Assembly (NCBI GenBank): GCA_938049795.1
Contig: CALLCD010000210.1
Coordinates: 1 to 20,916, forward strand
Length of the DNA stretch: 20,916 nucleotides
Source: an uncultured Hyphomonadaceae bacterium
GTDB lineage: Bacteria > Pseudomonadota > Alphaproteobacteria > Caulobacterales > Hyphomonadaceae
Reading direction: 5' to 3'
Shown here: in pieces, positions 7,107 through 15,441 of the stretch
Position numbering within the stretch: position 1 is the first letter of the stretch
How the letters are laid out: every line of letters begins with the position of its first letter
Notes under the pieces: model-generated
The model's database searches: none
Told to the model about the DNA's origin: nothing
The model's input: the letters and a program-made list of their open reading frames with translations, nothing else
Made by a program: the position numbers and the translations under genes

Positions 7107-7643
7107 ATGAAACGTTGGTTGGCCATATTGCCGCTTCTCGGGCTTGTCGGCCTTGGGATTGTCGGGGCGCAGAAGCTTGGTGCGGACAAGCCCTCGGCGG
7201 GGCTGTCGGATGGCCGCGCGGCGCCGGTGCGCAGTTTCGAGCGGCTGGACGGCGGCGACGGGCTCACCTTTCACGAGGGGGTGCGGGGGAAGCCTGTGAT
7301 GGTCAATCTGTTTGCGAGCTGGTGCGGGCCTTGCGAGGTGGAGCATCCGTTGCTGCTCGAGCTTGCGCGGACGCATCCGGACCAGACATTTGGCATTCTC
7401 TATCGCGATACGCCGGAGAACGGGGCGCAGTTTTTGCGTCAGCTTGGCAATCCGTTCAAGGCGGTGGCGCTGGACCCTGATGGGCAGGGCGGGCTCGATT
7501 TTGGCCTAACGGGTGTGCCGGAGACATTTGTGATCAGCGCTGACGGTCAGGTTTTGCGGCATGTGCGCGGGGTGCTGACGCCGGAGACGGTGGATGAGAT
7601 TCGCGGACTGCTTGAGGGCGCGCGAGGGGCGGGGTTGCCTTAG
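7107..7643 (+). CDS. CcmG/DsbE-like periplasmic thiol:disulfide oxidoreductase
   Basis: A 178-residue protein with one N-terminal membrane anchor (WLAILPLLGLVGLGIVGA) and a periplasmic thioredoxin fold. The active site is WCGPC (C73, C76) with the cis-Pro in GVPET (P138). The segments GILYRDTPENGAQFLRQLGNP and FGLTGVPETFV match CcmG/DsbE, which reduces apocytochrome c cysteines before haem attachment. No other ccm gene is adjacent, although ccmG usually sits inside a ccm cluster. The start is the ATG at 7107, which begins the signal anchor directly; the upstream in-frame ATG at 7089 would add six charged residues and is less likely. A more general TlpA-like reductase is the alternative. It converges with ftsK 40 bases away, with no clear terminator between. 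Confidence 0.87.
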   Translation: MKRWLAILPLLGLVGLGIVGAQKLGADKPSAGLSDGRAAPVRSFERLDGGDGLTFHEGVRGKPVMVNLFASWCGPCEVEHPLLLELARTHPDQTFGILYRDTPENGAQFLRQLGNPFKAVALDPDGQGGLDFGLTGVPETFVISADGQVLRHVRGVLTPETVDEIRGLLEGARGAGLP

Positions 7644-7683
7644 CGTTCACGCCCTACCCCGCCAAACCTAGAAAATTTCTGCT

Positions 7684-10095
7684 TTAAGCTTCCGGAGCCG
7701 CTTCGCTGCGCATGAGGATTTCGCGTTTTCCCGCATGGTTGGGGGCGGAGATGACGCCGTTTTCTTCGAGTTGTTCGATCAGGGTGGCGGCGCGGTTGTA
7801 GCCGATTTTTAGGCGGCGCTGGAGATAGGAGGTCGAGGCGCGTTTGTCGCGCAGTACGACGGCGAGGCCCTGGGCGTAGAGGTCTTCTTCGGCGCTGCCG
7901 GTCGAGGTGCCGAGCATGGCGTCCATGACCGCTGAGCCGTCGCCCTCTTCGGGATCGTCGAGAATGTCGGCCTGATAGTTTGGTTCGCCCTGTTCTTTGA
8001 GCCATGCGACGACGGTTTCGACTTCTTCGTCAGAGACAAATGGGCCGTGTAGACGCTTGGTCTTGCCGCCCGGTGCCTGATACAGAAGGTCGCCCATGCC
8101 GAGGAGCTGTTCGGCCCCCTGCTCGCCAAGAATGGTGCGGCTGTCGATTTTCGTGGTCACCATATAGGAGATACGGGTCGGGAAGTTGGCCTTGATCGTG
8201 CCGGTGATGACATCGACGGAGGGGCGCTGGGTGGCGGTGATCAGGTGGATGCCGGCGGCACGGGCCATTTGGGCGAGGCGCTGGATGCAGCCTTCGATTT
8301 CCTTGCCGGCGACCATCATCAGATCGGCCATCTCGTCAATCACGACGACAATGTTCGGAATGGCCTCGACGGGGAGGATTTCGGTTTCGTGGATCGGCTT
8401 GCCGTTTTCGTCAAAGCCGGTCTGGACTTTGCGGCTGAGGAGTTCGCCGCTTTCGCGGTATTCCTTGGCCTTGGCGTTGAAGCCGGCCAGGTTGCGGACA
8501 TTGGCTTTCGACATTAGCTCGTAACGGCTTTCCATCTCGCGCACGGTCCATTTGAGCGCGTTGACCGCTTTTTTCGGGTCGGTGACGACGGGCGAGAGCA
8601 GATGCGGGATGCCTTCATAGATCGACAGTTCGAGCATTTTCGGGTCGATCATGATGAAGCGGCACTGTTCGGGCGGCAGCTTGTACATCAGGGACAGGAT
8701 CATGGCGTTGACGCCGACGGACTTACCCGAGCCTGTTGTACCGGCAATGAGCAAGTGCGGCATCTTTGCGAGATCGACGACCGTGGGCGCGCCGCCAATA
8801 TCCTCGCCGAGCGCCATTGGTAGGGCGGCTTTGGATTTGGCGTATGGATCGGAGGAGAGCAAAGTGCGGAAGAAGACGGTTTCGCGGCCTGCATTTGGCA
8901 GCTCGATGCCGATGGCGTTTTTGCCGGGGACCACGGCGACACGGGCGGAATTGGCGCTCATGGAGCGGGCAATATCGTCGGCGAGCGAGATGACGCGGGC
9001 GGATTTGACACCGGCGGCGGGTTCAAGCTCGAACAGGGTGACGACGGGGCCGGGGCGGACTTCGATGATGCGGCCGCGCACACCGAACTCGCGCAGGACT
9101 TCGGTCAAACGCTCGGCCTGAGCGAGGAGCGCTTCTTCGTCAATCGCGCCAGAGCGGATGGGCGGGGTCTGCAAGAGATCAATCGGCGGGAGCGTGACAT
9201 TGGAGACGCGGCCGCCCTTGTGGACGCGGGCACGCGGGGTGCGCATCGGCTTGGTCTTGACCGGAATGGGGGCTCTCTCTGGCGCTTCTGCATAGGCGTC
9301 GGGGCTGGCGATGTGTTCGGCGGGGGCTGTGTATGGCTCAGCGTCGTCGATATAGTCGGGGGTGTGATAGTCCTCGTCGCCGCCGATGATGATGCGGTCA
9401 TCGTCATAGTCTTCATCACGCGCGCGGCGGGCGTCGAGGAAGCTGCGGAAGCGGTGGCCGAGGCCGCGCACACCGCGAGCGGCTCTGCGGCTTTCGCGAG
9501 CGGCGGCGGTTTGCAGGAGGAAGGCGTCGCGGCGGCCGAAGCCAAGGGCCATGCTGGCGGCCCAGAACGCGCCTGCCCCGCAGCAGATGCCGGCCCAGAG
9601 CTGGGGATGGGGGATCATCAGGGCTTTGAACGGGAACATGAACATGTGCAGGAGACCGTCACCCAAGACGCCGCCAAGTCCGGCGCTGAGCGGCCAGGAG
9701 GCGGGGACGGGCCAAGCGGCAAAGCTCGCCGCAGACAGGGGCACAAATAAAGCGCCGAGCAGCCAGCGGGAGATTTTCGGGTCGCCGATGAGGACAGTGC
9801 GCATGGCTCCGCCGATCATGGCGGCAAGGCCTGCGGTCCAGGCGGACCAGCCAAGGGACTGGCGGGCGAGATCTGCGAAAACCGCGCCGGTTGCGCCGAA
9901 CAGGTTGCGCGCGTCGCCGCCGGTGGCTGCGTTCCAGCTTGGGTCGGCGGGGGCATAGGAGCCGACACTGCCACACACGAACACGCCGATGATAAAAGCG
10001 AGCGCACCCGTCAGCATCCGCCAGACGGGATCACTGACACTGCGGCGCTCATCGTCTGCCAGTCTGACATTATCAAGTGTGCGCGCTCTCGCCAT
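7684..10095 (-). CDS. ftsK: DNA translocase FtsK
   Basis: An 803-residue divisome protein that pumps chromosomal DNA and activates XerCD/dif recombination at septation. The N-terminal membrane domain has about four or five helices (about 28-46, 82-104, 110-130, 135-158 and 166-186). A short acidic, proline-containing linker (about 200-310) follows, much shorter than in E. coli. The motor contains Walker A GTTGSGKS (452-459) and Walker B IVVVIDEMA (582-590), plus the conserved TATQRPS. The C-terminal gamma winged helix (about 740-797) contains TSYLQRRLKIGYNRAA and ends NHAGKREIL; this part reads KOPS and contacts XerD. Starts exist upstream, but GGGAG seven bases before the ATG at 10095 and the membrane-domain layout support that start. 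The leader can fold over this Shine-Dalgarno. Confidence 0.96.
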   Translation of the reverse strand: MARARTLDNVRLADDERRSVSDPVWRMLTGALAFIIGVFVCGSVGSYAPADPSWNAATGGDARNLFGATGAVFADLARQSLGWSAWTAGLAAMIGGAMRTVLIGDPKISRWLLGALFVPLSAASFAAWPVPASWPLSAGLGGVLGDGLLHMFMFPFKALMIPHPQLWAGICCGAGAFWAASMALGFGRRDAFLLQTAAARESRRAARGVRGLGHRFRSFLDARRARDEDYDDDRIIIGGDEDYHTPDYIDDAEPYTAPAEHIASPDAYAEAPERAPIPVKTKPMRTPRARVHKGGRVSNVTLPPIDLLQTPPIRSGAIDEEALLAQAERLTEVLREFGVRGRIIEVRPGPVVTLFELEPAAGVKSARVISLADDIARSMSANSARVAVVPGKNAIGIELPNAGRETVFFRTLLSSDPYAKSKAALPMALGEDIGGAPTVVDLAKMPHLLIAGTTGSGKSVGVNAMILSLMYKLPPEQCRFIMIDPKMLELSIYEGIPHLLSPVVTDPKKAVNALKWTVREMESRYELMSKANVRNLAGFNAKAKEYRESGELLSRKVQTGFDENGKPIHETEILPVEAIPNIVVVIDEMADLMMVAGKEIEGCIQRLAQMARAAGIHLITATQRPSVDVITGTIKANFPTRISYMVTTKIDSRTILGEQGAEQLLGMGDLLYQAPGGKTKRLHGPFVSDEEVETVVAWLKEQGEPNYQADILDDPEEGDGSAVMDAMLGTSTGSAEEDLYAQGLAVVLRDKRASTSYLQRRLKIGYNRAATLIEQLEENGVISAPNHAGKREILMRSEAAPEA

Positions 10096-10104
10096 GTACA
10101 AACT

Positions 10105-10136
10105 CCCAAAATCTCTGTGTTGGGGCCCATTTTGGG
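10105..10136 (-). promoter_or_regulatory. Leader hairpin overlapping the ftsK Shine-Dalgarno
   Basis: CCCAAAAT (10105-10112) and ATTTTGGG (10129-10136) are perfect 8-base inverted repeats with a 16-base spacer. In the ftsK mRNA the 3' arm contains the GGG of the GGGAG ribosome-binding site (10107-10103). Folding would partly hide the site, which suggests translational control. Confidence 0.4.
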
Positions 10137-10158
10137 GGCAAGCTCTTAACGGGGTGCG

Positions 10159-10206
10159 AATTTTGAGCAATTTTTCGGGCAATTTTGCATGAATTTGCGG
10201 TAATTT
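10159..10206. promoter_or_regulatory. Phased AATTT tracts (predicted intrinsic curvature) upstream of ftsK
   Basis: Five tracts of AATTT or longer begin at 10159, 10169, 10181, 10192 and 10202, with spacings of 10, 12, 11 and 10 bases, close to one helical turn. Such phasing normally bends DNA. The block lies in the 217-base gap between ftsK and the divergent UbiH-type gene. That gap holds no other gene and no promoter I can place confidently. Confidence 0.55.
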
Positions 10207-10312
10207 GGCGTGTGGCGTCGGAGTTGGGGCGGGTTTGCGTTAAGATCCACGGGTTGCCCGCGCCGATACGCCACTCTGGACGTGGGTCGTGCGGGGGCCT
10301 AGTTTTGGCGCT

Positions 10313-11584
10313 ATGACGCAGATACCGCCCTCCCCTGATATGGCCCCCGATACAGCCCCTGACACGGTTTTTGACATTGCGATTGTTGGCGCGGGTCCGA
10401 CGGGGGCGAGTTTGGCGCTGGCGGTGGCGCAGACGGGGTTTCGTGTTCTGCTGATTGATGGGCGCGATCCGGATCAAGTACGCGCGGATGGGCGGAATTT
10501 TGCGATTGTACGCGGGTCGTGGCGGCTGCTTGAAGGCTGCGGGGTGACCGAGGGACTTGTGGCGGAGGCCGAGCCGCTCAATGGGCTCGAGGCAACCGAT
10601 GGCGGGACGCACTGGTTCGGGGCGCCGTCTGCACTGTTTACGGCGGAGGATTTGCCAGAGGATGAGGCGGGGGTTCCGCTCGGCTATATGATTGAAGCGC
10701 CACGTTTGCAGGGGGCGCTGGATGCGAAGCTCGCGGATGAGAGGCTGATCGACTGGCAGCGCAAGGCGGCGTTTACGGGGTTTGAGCGAGCGGCGGGTCA
10801 TGTCGCGGTGTCGCTTGGCGATGGGCGGGTGTTTCGGGCGCGGCTGATTGTTGGCTGTGACGGGGTTAACTCTCCTGTCCGGCAGGCGGCGGGGATTGCG
10901 GTTGAGGGGCGCGATTATGGCAAGTCGGTGTTTGCGGCGAATGTCTCGCTGTCGCGTCCGCATGGGGGGATTGCACGGCAATTATTTACCCCGGAAGGCC
11001 CGTTTGCCACCCTGCCCTTGCGGGGGGATCGGGCCAATCTGGCGTGGTATATGAAAACCGGCGCAGCGGAGACATTGGCGGGTCTTGGCCAAGAGGAGAT
11101 CGAGGCGGAGCTGAACAGCCGGTTTGCCGAATTTGCAGGTGAGATGCGGCTGGAAGGCAAGGCGATTTCTTATCCGCTGGAGCTGAAAATTGCCGACGAG
11201 ATGGTGGCCGCTCGCGTGGCGCTCGTCGGGGATGCGGCGCGGCGGATCAATCCGCTGGCTGGCCAAGGGCTTAATCTGGGGTTCAAGGATGTTGCGGCGC
11301 TTGTTGAAGTGCTTGAGGACGGGCGGCATGCCGGGCTCGATATTGGCGCGCTGAATGTGCTCGACCCCTATCAGCAATGGCGGCGGTTTGATGCCAATGC
11401 GACCGCTTTGGGGCTCGATGCGGTGGATCGGCTATTTTCGAATGATCGCGCGGTGCTCAAGCCTTTGCGCGGGGCGGGGTTGATGCTGGCGGACAAGCTG
11501 CCATTCCTGCGCCGGAGACTTGCCAGACAGGCAAGCGCGCAACAGAGCCATTTGCCGAAACGGATGCAGCCTGCGCGCCGTTAA
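10313..11584 (+). CDS. FAD-dependent hydroxylase, UbiH/UbiF/COQ6 family
   Basis: A 423-residue class A flavoprotein monooxygenase. The dinucleotide-binding motif is VGAGPTGASLALA (GxGxxG at 26-31). The DG motif is VGCDGVNS (180-187). The GD motif ALVGDAARRINPLAGQGLNLG (303-323) contains the proline and glycines specific to UbiH/COQ6-type ring hydroxylases. It should hydroxylate a ubiquinone precursor at one ring position; C1, C5 or C6 specificity cannot be read from sequence, and alphaproteobacteria use differing sets (UbiL, UbiM, UbiH). In-frame starts are GTG 10289, ATG 10313 and ATG 10340, none with a clear Shine-Dalgarno. I chose 10313 as the first ATG. The stop codon overlaps the hisB stop on the other strand. 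Confidence 0.92.
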   Translation: MTQIPPSPDMAPDTAPDTVFDIAIVGAGPTGASLALAVAQTGFRVLLIDGRDPDQVRADGRNFAIVRGSWRLLEGCGVTEGLVAEAEPLNGLEATDGGTHWFGAPSALFTAEDLPEDEAGVPLGYMIEAPRLQGALDAKLADERLIDWQRKAAFTGFERAAGHVAVSLGDGRVFRARLIVGCDGVNSPVRQAAGIAVEGRDYGKSVFAANVSLSRPHGGIARQLFTPEGPFATLPLRGDRANLAWYMKTGAAETLAGLGQEEIEAELNSRFAEFAGEMRLEGKAISYPLELKIADEMVAARVALVGDAARRINPLAGQGLNLGFKDVAALVEVLEDGRHAGLDIGALNVLDPYQQWRRFDANATALGLDAVDRLFSNDRAVLKPLRGAGLMLADKLPFLRRRLARQASAQQSHLPKRMQPARR

Positions 11585-12177
11585 AGCGAGCCTTTGGTGG
11601 AGGCGGCTTGGCCTTTGAGGCGCTCATCGGGGGCGATGGCCATGCGCAGGGCGCGGGCGAGGGCTTTGAACAGGCTTTCGGCGATGTGGTGCTGGTTTTC
11701 GCCATAGAGGTTTTCAAGGTGTAAGCACATGCCGCCGCGCGTGGCGAAGGCCTGGAAAAACTCCTTGAACAGTTCGGTGTCCATCTCGCCGATCTTGTCG
11801 CGTTTGAACTCGACATTCCAGATGAAATAGGGCCGTCGGCACAGATCGAGCGCGGCGCGGCTGAGGGTTTCGTCCATCGGCAGATAGGCATGGCCGAACC
11901 GGGTAATGCCGCCAAAGTCGCCGAGCGCTTCGGCCACGGCTTCACCGAGCACAATGCCTGTGTCTTCGACCGTGTGGTGCATATCGACATGCAGGTCGCC
12001 TTTGACAGTCACATCGAGATCAATGGCGGAATGTTTGGCGAAGCTTTCGAGCATGTGGTCGAAGAAACCGATGCCGGTGGCGAGTTTGGCCTGGCCTGTG
12101 CCGTCGAGATTGATCGACAGGTCGATGGCGGTTTCTTTGGTCTTGCGCGAGATTTTGGCGGTACGGGTCTGGGTCAT
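11581..12177 (-). CDS. hisB: Imidazoleglycerol-phosphate dehydratase
   Basis: A 198-residue single-domain HisB catalysing a mid-pathway histidine step: imidazole glycerol phosphate to imidazole acetol phosphate. The paired metal-binding motifs are present: GFFDHM (H41), DLHVDMHHTVED (H63, H67, H68, E71) and ENQHHIAES (H163, H164, E167), which coordinate two Mn ions. Length matches monofunctional bacterial enzymes without the phosphatase domain of E. coli HisB. In many alphaproteobacteria hisB leads a hisB-hisH-hisA-hisF run. Here nothing follows it, because its stop overlaps that of the UbiH-type gene (shared TTAA, 11581-11584). The ATG at 12177 is the only sensible start; the Shine-Dalgarno is weak. 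Confidence 0.96.
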   Translation of the reverse strand: MTQTRTAKISRKTKETAIDLSINLDGTGQAKLATGIGFFDHMLESFAKHSAIDLDVTVKGDLHVDMHHTVEDTGIVLGEAVAEALGDFGGITRFGHAYLPMDETLSRAALDLCRRPYFIWNVEFKRDKIGEMDTELFKEFFQAFATRGGMCLHLENLYGENQHHIAESLFKALARALRMAIAPDERLKGQAASTKGSL

Positions 12178-12263
12178 GGCGGGTATATGCTATCCTTTTC
12201 GATGCGATACCAGTCTAATTGTTCATCAATTTCTAAACAGTTCACATTACCGTTCGTGTCAGG

Positions 12264-14126
12264 ATGAGCGGAAAAAAGAGATTCTACGGCGTGAACACAG
12301 TTAAAACTCCCTCCTTGCCGAGTAAACCGGCGCAAACAACTTCGATAAGGGCACAAATACCTGCAGCAGAGCCCGTTAAGGTGGAGGATGTGCTGAGTTT
12401 ACCCGCTGGCGCCGAGATGAGCAGCATTACGACACGGCCCAATTCTTTGGCGAACATCGTTCCGCGCGCGCTGCTTACCGCGTGTCTGGTGTTCTGGTGC
12501 GCTTTGGGGGCGCTGATGTTTCCGACGCTGCGCCAGATGCAACCGATGCAAATGGCAGTGCTGGGCCTACTCGCCGTGTGTTCTTCGGGAATTGTCATTC
12601 ATTTGGGGACCGTGACGACAAGGGTGCTGCGGCGGGAGCTCGACAAGCTGGCCAAGCTCGCTCGGCGCGATCAGGCCAATGAGACGGCCGAGTTTGACTA
12701 TGACGAATTTTCGGTGATTGCGCGGGAGATCCAGTCGAGCAATGCGATTGTGCGGGACGAGATGGAGACGCTGCGGCTGGCCGCGTATCGGGATATGAGC
12801 AATGGCCTGCCCAACCGGCTGAGCCTTATTCCGCAGATCGCCAAGGGGCTCGAGCTTTGTGACGAGACATCGCCGTGTGCGGTGTTCCACATTATTCTCG
12901 ACGGGTTTACCAGCGCCGAGCATGTGCTTGGTGTGACGGGCGGGGAAAGACTGCAGTCTATGGTCGCCTCGCGGCTGACCATGTTTCTCGCCAAGGGCGC
13001 GGCGAATGATGATGCGATTTTGCAGGACGTGTTTCTGGCTTCGCTCGGGGTTGGGCAATTTGCCATGTTCATGCCGCACAATGCCGGACGCAAGAAAGCC
13101 GCCGCGCTCGCGAGGAAATTGCAACTTGTGTTCAATGAAGCGTTCGATCTTGATGGGCGGTCGATTTCGGTCAAGCTTTCGGGCGGGATTGCGGTGGCGC
13201 CGGATGATGGCAAGACGCCGGCCAAGCTCTTGAAGAATGCAAGCCTTGCGCTGAACGAGGTGTTGCGCGCGGGTAAGGTCGGCTTCCAGTTCTTTAGTCC
13301 CCGGCTTGAGCGGTTGGCGCAGGGCCGGATCAAGTTTGAGCATGAATTGCGTGATGCGGTGGCCAAGGAAGCGTTCCGGCCTGTCTTCCAGCCGAAGATT
13401 GACCTTGCGACTGGACAGATTGCGGGTGTTGAGGCGCTGGCGCGTTGGTATCGGACCGAAGATCAGGTTATTTCTCCGGGCACGTTCATTCCACTCGCAG
13501 AGGAACTTGGCTTGATTGACGAGATCGGGTTTCAGATTTTGCGGCAGTCTTGTGATGCGGCGGCGGACTGGATGCGCTCAGGCTATGAGGTGCCGGTGGC
13601 GGTGAATGTTGCGCCGTGCCAGTTTGACCGGCCGGACTTTATCAATCAGGTGGTTGCGGCGCTGAATGAAAGCGGCCTGCCCCCGCGTATGCTGGAGCTT
13701 GAGATCACGGAGACGATGGCGGTGAGCAATCCTGAACAAGTGGCGACGGTGATGAAGCCGCTGCGCGCGATGGGCGTGAAGCTGGCGATTGATGATTTTG
13801 GGACCGGGCATGCCAATCTGTCGCTTCTGACGCAATTGCCGTTTGATATTTTCAAGATTGATCGCCAGTTTGTTTCGGCGCTGGAGGCGGATGAGCAAGC
13901 GCCTGCCGTGATCGAGATGATCCTGTCTATGGCGAAGACGCTCGGTATGAAGACGGTTGCCGAGGGGATTGAAACCGAGGAACAGGCCGCGTTTCTGACC
14001 CGTCGCGGCTGTACGCTCGGTCAGGGGTATCTTTATAGCCGCCCGATCCCTGTGCCGGAGTTTCGCAAGCTGGTGCGAGACTGGCCACAGAGGGATGCGC
14101 CTGGCGGTTTGCGCGTGGTGAGCTAG
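12264..14126 (+). CDS. Membrane-anchored c-di-GMP phosphodiesterase: degenerate GGDEF plus EAL
   Basis: A 620-residue signalling protein. Two membrane helices (about 66-87 and 96-118) are followed by a short linker that may form a coiled coil (120-175), then a GGDEF-fold domain (about 172-345) and an EAL domain (about 358-605). The cyclase motif is destroyed: GVGQF at 262-266 where GGDEF is expected, so no diguanylate cyclase activity is expected. The EAL domain keeps its metal and catalytic residues: E390 (VEALARW), N448, E480 (LEITE), D510/D511 (IDDFGTG), K531 (FKIDRQF) and E568 (AEGIET). It should hydrolyse c-di-GMP, with the GGDEF-like part perhaps sensing GTP. No periplasmic sensor of note lies between the helices. 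The start is uncertain; GTG at 12291 is an alternative. Confidence 0.9.
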   Translation: MSGKKRFYGVNTVKTPSLPSKPAQTTSIRAQIPAAEPVKVEDVLSLPAGAEMSSITTRPNSLANIVPRALLTACLVFWCALGALMFPTLRQMQPMQMAVLGLLAVCSSGIVIHLGTVTTRVLRRELDKLAKLARRDQANETAEFDYDEFSVIAREIQSSNAIVRDEMETLRLAAYRDMSNGLPNRLSLIPQIAKGLELCDETSPCAVFHIILDGFTSAEHVLGVTGGERLQSMVASRLTMFLAKGAANDDAILQDVFLASLGVGQFAMFMPHNAGRKKAAALARKLQLVFNEAFDLDGRSISVKLSGGIAVAPDDGKTPAKLLKNASLALNEVLRAGKVGFQFFSPRLERLAQGRIKFEHELRDAVAKEAFRPVFQPKIDLATGQIAGVEALARWYRTEDQVISPGTFIPLAEELGLIDEIGFQILRQSCDAAADWMRSGYEVPVAVNVAPCQFDRPDFINQVVAALNESGLPPRMLELEITETMAVSNPEQVATVMKPLRAMGVKLAIDDFGTGHANLSLLTQLPFDIFKIDRQFVSALEADEQAPAVIEMILSMAKTLGMKTVAEGIETEEQAAFLTRRGCTLGQGYLYSRPIPVPEFRKLVRDWPQRDAPGGLRVVS

Positions 14127-14158
14127 GGGCGCTCTGTTTGCCGATTTTCAGTGAGCGG

Positions 14159-15424
14159 TCAAACCTTTGCAGGTGTTTTGGCGTGGCTGGCGATGAAGTC
14201 GCTGACGCGGGGGACGATTTCGGTGCGGAAGCGTGAGCCGTTGAAGACGCCGTAATGGCCGACGCCGGGCTGGATATAATCCTCGCGCATACTGGCCGGC
14301 AGCCCTGTGCAAAGCGTGTGGGCGGCCTGGGTCTGGCCGATGCCGGAAATATCGTCCTTCTCCCCTTCCACGGTCATCAGGGCGACATCGCGCACGGCTT
14401 CCGGCCGGACCAGACGGTCGCGGTGGTGGAAGATGCCCCGGGCGAGATGGTGCTCCTGGAAAATGCGGCGGATGGTCTGAAGGTAGAACTCTTCGGTGAG
14501 ATCTAGCACGGAGAGATATTCGTCATAGAATTTGCGGTGCTTGCCCGCATTGTCGCCATCGCCTTCGACCAGATGGCTGAAGAATTTCCAATGGGCGGAG
14601 ACGTGATTGTCCCAATTCATATTCATGAAGGAGGACAATTGGACGAAGCCGGGATAAACCCGCCGCATTGCGCCCGGCCAAGGCGGCGGGACGGTGTGGA
14701 TCATATTGTCTTCGAACCATTCAAATGGTCTCTCCTCGGACAATTTGTTCGGCACGGTGGGGGATTCGCGCGCGTCGATGGGCGAGCCCATAAAGGTCAT
14801 GGTGGCGGGACGCGCGGGGTCATTGTCTTCGGCCATCATCGAGATGGCGGCGAGCACGGGCGGGCCGGGCTGGCACACGGCGAGGACATTGGTCCCTGCC
14901 CCGAGCTTTGTCACCATCAGGCGGATATGGTCGATATAGTCATCAAGGTCGAACCGGCCAAACCAGACCGGCACCATGCGGGCGTCTGTCCAGTCGGTGA
15001 TGTAGACCTCATGAGTAGGCAAGAAGGCTTCGACCGTGCCGCGCAGAAGGGTTGCGTAATGGCCGGACAGGGGCGCGACGATCAACAGGCGCGGCTGGGG
15101 GGCGGCGTTCGCTCCTACGGCTTTGGCCATCGCGTCTGGCGCGCGGCGGAAATGCAAGAGGCGGCACCAAGGGCTGGTCCAGACCGTATTGACCGAGATC
15201 GGAACATCAACCGCATTGATCCGTGTGGTGTCGATTTGCCAGTCGGGCTTGCCGTAAAATCTTGTCGTCGCTTCGAACACATCTGCTGCGGCAGCCATCG
15301 ACCGGCCGATCTGGGTCTGGCCGACCGGATTGAGCGGGGAGCGTAATCCGGCGCGCGAGGCTTTGACCGCGAGCCGGAGCGGGAGCATCGCGGCGCGGTT
15401 CATTTCGACAAAACTGTAGAGCAT
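14159..15424 (-). CDS. phaZ: Intracellular polyhydroxyalkanoate (PHB) depolymerase
   Basis: A 421-residue alpha/beta hydrolase of the intracellular PhaZ family, which mobilises stored PHB granules. The nucleophile region is LAVCQPGPPVLA with Cys184 in place of the usual lipase-box Ser, as in Cupriavidus PhaZ1. A candidate acid is D357/D358 (VEGEKDD), and the catalytic His is H390 in GVGHYGVFNGSRF. The N-terminus (MLYSFVEMNRAAMLPLRL) and the C-terminal PHB-depolymerase domain are typical in sequence and length. The ATG at 15424 follows GGGAA. Just upstream are a plausible promoter and a site close to the PhaR consensus. It converges with the EAL gene 32 bases away. Confidence 0.94.
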   Translation of the reverse strand: MLYSFVEMNRAAMLPLRLAVKASRAGLRSPLNPVGQTQIGRSMAAAADVFEATTRFYGKPDWQIDTTRINAVDVPISVNTVWTSPWCRLLHFRRAPDAMAKAVGANAAPQPRLLIVAPLSGHYATLLRGTVEAFLPTHEVYITDWTDARMVPVWFGRFDLDDYIDHIRLMVTKLGAGTNVLAVCQPGPPVLAAISMMAEDNDPARPATMTFMGSPIDARESPTVPNKLSEERPFEWFEDNMIHTVPPPWPGAMRRVYPGFVQLSSFMNMNWDNHVSAHWKFFSHLVEGDGDNAGKHRKFYDEYLSVLDLTEEFYLQTIRRIFQEHHLARGIFHHRDRLVRPEAVRDVALMTVEGEKDDISGIGQTQAAHTLCTGLPASMREDYIQPGVGHYGVFNGSRFRTEIVPRVSDFIASHAKTPAKV

Positions 15425-15441
15425 TCACATTCCCAACATTG

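Noticed and set aside
7482..7489. GGGCAGGG, a KOPS-like FtsK-orienting site on the + strand
   Set aside because: The reverse orientation (CCCTNCCC) also occurs at about 3081, 7652 and 19505, so no polarity is seen within the window.
10250..10300. CCACG...CGTGG inverted repeat in the ftsK/UbiH-type gap
   Set aside because: Five-base arms with a long spacer are expected by chance.
14136..14164. GTTTGCCG / CGG-T-CAAAC hairpin between the EAL gene and phaZ
   Set aside because: The stem has a bulge, no T run follows, and it runs into the phaZ stop codon; too weak to call a terminator.
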